From Hydrocurvibacter sp036169815 (GTDB taxonomy: Bacteria; Campylobacterota; Campylobacteria; Campylobacterales; Sulfurimonadaceae): 16,138 bases of DNA. Made by a program: the position numbers and the translations under genes. The notes beneath the pieces are model-generated. The model was not told where the DNA came from, searched no databases, and saw only the letters and a program-made list of their open reading frames with translations. Positions 14,284 to 16,138 of the stretch are shown piece after piece (within the stretch, counting starts at the first letter, position 1; each line of letters opens with the position of its first letter). Location: the NCBI GenBank assembly GCA_036169815.1, contig JAVHOA010000047.1:1-16138 (forward strand), in the 5' to 3' direction.

Positions 14284-15540
14284 ATGCACACACTTAGCGT
14301 CTCCGCACTTAACGAACAGATCAAAACGCTTATAGAAAGTAGTTTCGTCCGTGTTTTTGTGGAGGGCGAACTCTCCCGTATCACCTTTCACAACAGTGGA
14401 CACATCTATTTTACACTCAAAGATAAAGATTCTTCCATCAAAGGCGTCATGTTTAAAGGTAATGCCAGCAAACTAAAATTTCGCCTCGAAGAGGGACTCA
14501 AAGTGCTTGTTGATGGAGCTGTGAGTGTGTATGCACCGCGTGGCGAATACCAGATAAACTGTTTTATGATTGAGCCTTCAGGGCAGGGCGCTTTGGCTTT
14601 GGCGTATGAACAACTCAAACAAAAACTCCTGCAAAAAGGGTATTTTGATTCACAAAGAAAAAAACCACTTCCAAAGTTTCCAAGCCGTATCGCACTTATC
14701 ACTTCAGCTACGGGCGCAGCACTCCAAGATATGCTCCGTGTTGCAAATCAAAGATATAGAGTTTTAGAGATCGATATTTATGATGTTTTAGTCCAAGGAA
14801 CATCAAGCGCACAAAGTATCGCAAATGCCTTATATATTAGCGATAAAAAAGGGTATGACCTTATTATCATTGGTCGAGGCGGCGGGAGTATAGAGGATCT
14901 TTGGTCTTTCAATGAAGAGATTGTTGCCGATGCGATATTTGCAGCATGCACGCCTATTGTCTCGGCGGTTGGGCATGAGATAGACTATGTGATAAGCGAC
15001 TTTGTAGCCGATTTGCGTGCGCCAACTCCAAGTGCGGCGATGCAGATGGTTTTGCCAGATACGAATGAACTCTATCAAAACCTCGATGCCATCGCACAAA
15101 ACTATGAGCGCACACTCAAAACGAAGATAGCAAACGCTTCTCAAACACTCTTACATGTAAGAAAACTTTATGATCAAAACTCCATAGAACAGCAGATTAA
15201 ACAAAAAAAAGCAGAGGTTGCTCAGCTCCAAGCGCGTTTTGCACAAACAATCTCCTTTAAAATTCAAAATTTTACAGCTTCTCTGCAGCCCTTACATGTA
15301 AGGCTTTTGCATCAGATGCAAACCATCTTTTCACAAAAACAAAGTCGTTTGAATAGTTTGAAAGAAAATCTGCTTGCCTCGGATCCAAAAAAAAGAGTTA
15401 TCGAAGGTTTTGCACAAATCAGTAAAGATGGCAAGGTTCTCTCCTTGGAAGCCTTACATGTAGATGAAGATTTTGAGTTGATGAATGCCCACCTCAAAGT
15501 CACTTCAAGAGTAATCAAAATAGAGGAATACCAAAAATGA
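14284..15540 (+). CDS. xseA: Exodeoxyribonuclease VII large subunit (XseA)
   Basis: Catalytic subunit of the single-strand exonuclease that trims DNA in repair; it works with several XseB subunits. The protein has 418 residues. An N-terminal OB-fold DNA-binding domain (1-100) shows VFVEGELSRITFHNSGHIYF. The catalytic domain has FPSRIALITSATGAALQDML (132-151), IIIGRGGGSIEDLWSFNEE (194-212), VGHEIDYVISDFVADLRAPT (229-248) and TPSAA (248-252). The C-terminal third (about 260-390) is a long predicted coiled coil, the XseB-binding arm in this family. ATG directly follows the ubiE stop. The coiled-coil arm contains three copies of the CTTACATGTAAG-type palindrome, all read Leu-His-Val, at residues 290, 337 and 391. 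xseB is not seen here. The last bases overlap the next gene (ATGA). Confidence 0.96.
   Translation: MHTLSVSALNEQIKTLIESSFVRVFVEGELSRITFHNSGHIYFTLKDKDSSIKGVMFKGNASKLKFRLEEGLKVLVDGAVSVYAPRGEYQINCFMIEPSGQGALALAYEQLKQKLLQKGYFDSQRKKPLPKFPSRIALITSATGAALQDMLRVANQRYRVLEIDIYDVLVQGTSSAQSIANALYISDKKGYDLIIIGRGGGSIEDLWSFNEEIVADAIFAACTPIVSAVGHEIDYVISDFVADLRAPTPSAAMQMVLPDTNELYQNLDAIAQNYERTLKTKIANASQTLLHVRKLYDQNSIEQQIKQKKAEVAQLQARFAQTISFKIQNFTASLQPLHVRLLHQMQTIFSQKQSRLNSLKENLLASDPKKRVIEGFAQISKDGKVLSLEALHVDEDFELMNAHLKVTSRVIKIEEYQK
15150..15161. repeat. CTTACATGTAAG palindrome, copy 8 (in xseA)
   Basis: Perfect 12-bp palindrome, read Leu-His-Val at XseA 290-292, in the coiled-coil arm. Confidence 0.75.
15291..15302. 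repeat. CTTACATGTAAG palindrome, copy 9 (in xseA)
   Basis: Perfect 12-bp palindrome 141 bp after copy 8, read Leu-His-Val at XseA 337-339. Confidence 0.75.
15453..15464. repeat. CTTACATGTAGA motif, copy 10 (in xseA)
   Basis: Core intact, last arm bases changed. It lies 162 bp after copy 9 and is read Leu-His-Val at XseA 391-393. Confidence 0.65.
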
Positions 15541-16138
15541 AACACCCGAGTTTTTTTGAAGAAGTTGTAACAATAGAGATGATTGATCCTTTGGCAAATG
15601 TTTTGGGAACTTTTGAAGAGGGTAAAGTGAGTTTTTGTTATCTCGATGTGGTCAAAGCCGCAGGGCACAGTTGCCCTACAGTTGGTGGCGCTTACATCAT
15701 GACATATCACGCGCTCAAAGCCTTGTACAAAGAGGAACTTCCCGTTCGTGGAATGATTGATGTGAGTTTTAAAGAGTCCCTTGATGCGGGTGTTGCAGGT
15801 GTGATTGGCAATGTTATCACGCATATCACAGGTGCAACGGACAAAAATGGATTTAAGGGTTTAAACCAAAAGTTTGCACGCCACTCGTTGATGCATTTTG
15901 ATACAAATATCACTTCCAGCGCGAGATTTCAAAGAGTGGACACGAAAGAGATAGTCGATGTTTTCTATGATCCATCTGGTATAAAAGCCGATGAAAAGAT
16001 GGATCAACTCATGAAGCTCATACTACAAAACAAAGCAGATAAAGAGCAGATAAAAGAGTTCGGCTCACTCTGGCAAAAGCGTGTAAGAGAAATTATCGTA
16101 GAAAATTTACAGAGTGTTGTGAGAGTGCAAAGAGTTTA
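15537..16138 (+). CDS. FmdE-like domain protein, 3' partial
   Basis: An open frame of 200 codons runs from the ATG overlapping the xseA stop to the window edge with no stop, so the gene is cut. Residues 1-42 begin MKHPSFFEEVVTIEMIDPLA. The central part has AAGHSCPTVGGAYIMTYHAL (41-60), close to the G-H-x-C-P-G start of FmdE/formylmethanofuran dehydrogenase subunit E family proteins. ITHITGATDKNGFKGL (94-109) then resembles the family's later G-x-T-x-G-K-G region. His44 and Cys46 could bind metal. The following region is rich in charged helices (about 150-195). FmdE-family proteins occur in many non-methanogens, where the function is unknown. It may be part of the same transcript as xseA. I cannot exclude another fold; the motif match is by eye. 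Confidence 0.6.
   Translation, partial: MKHPSFFEEVVTIEMIDPLANVLGTFEEGKVSFCYLDVVKAAGHSCPTVGGAYIMTYHALKALYKEELPVRGMIDVSFKESLDAGVAGVIGNVITHITGATDKNGFKGLNQKFARHSLMHFDTNITSSARFQRVDTKEIVDVFYDPSGIKADEKMDQLMKLILQNKADKEQIKEFGSLWQKRVREIIVENLQSVVRVQRV

Overview
The window looks like a housekeeping stretch of a Campylobacterota (Epsilonproteobacteria) chromosome. AT-rich codon use, a lone flhB among biosynthetic genes, and the order M23 peptidase - lpxC - short TsaB-like - thrB - ylxR - infB - rbfA - rimP all fit what I know of Campylobacter and Helicobacter. The ubiE-xseA pair also matches the Campylobacter arrangement. A free-living relative such as Sulfurospirillum is my best guess, but this is inferred from gene content and style, not from a database search.

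Layout. On the left, the 3' end of a cation transporter gene with an RCK/TrkA-N domain (+ strand) runs tail to tail into folB and plsY (- strand), sharing 19 bp with folB. A 97-bp divergent intergenic region (1327-1423) carries an extended -10 promoter for nadA and a weaker candidate for plsY. From nadA onward everything is on the + strand, tightly packed or overlapping: nadA-nadC (NAD synthesis), flhB (flagellar export switch), a DHH phosphoesterase, a membrane-anchored M23 endopeptidase, lpxC (lipid A), a shortened tsaB-like gene (tRNA t6A), thrB (threonine), ylxR-infB-rbfA-rimP (translation initiation and 30S assembly), ribD (riboflavin), ubiE/menG (menaquinone), xseA (exonuclease VII), and a 3'-truncated FmdE-like gene that runs off the right edge. 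The largest same-strand gap is about 32 bp, so one or a few long transcripts with heavy translational coupling are likely. I see no tRNA, rRNA, IS element, CRISPR array, prophage or clear intrinsic terminator, and no gene-free stretch over 300 bp.

The most unusual signal is not a gene. The palindrome TTACATGTAA (often extended to CTTACATGTAAG) recurs far more often than base composition predicts. The 9-base core TTACATGTA occurs ten times, always inside coding sequence, and seven of these are the full 10-bp palindrome. Eight copies are read in one frame as Leu-His-Val, and every Leu-His-Val I found in the annotated proteins is encoded this way. Three copies fall within about 315 bp of xseA. 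This suggests a genome-wide dispersed DNA motif, comparable in style to HIP1, matS or SlmA sites, that is carried through tolerant protein positions. Secondary points of interest are the FmdE-like gene coupled to xseA, the truncated TsaB, an extra segment in the RibD deaminase domain, and a possible leaderless promoter in front of the DHH gene.
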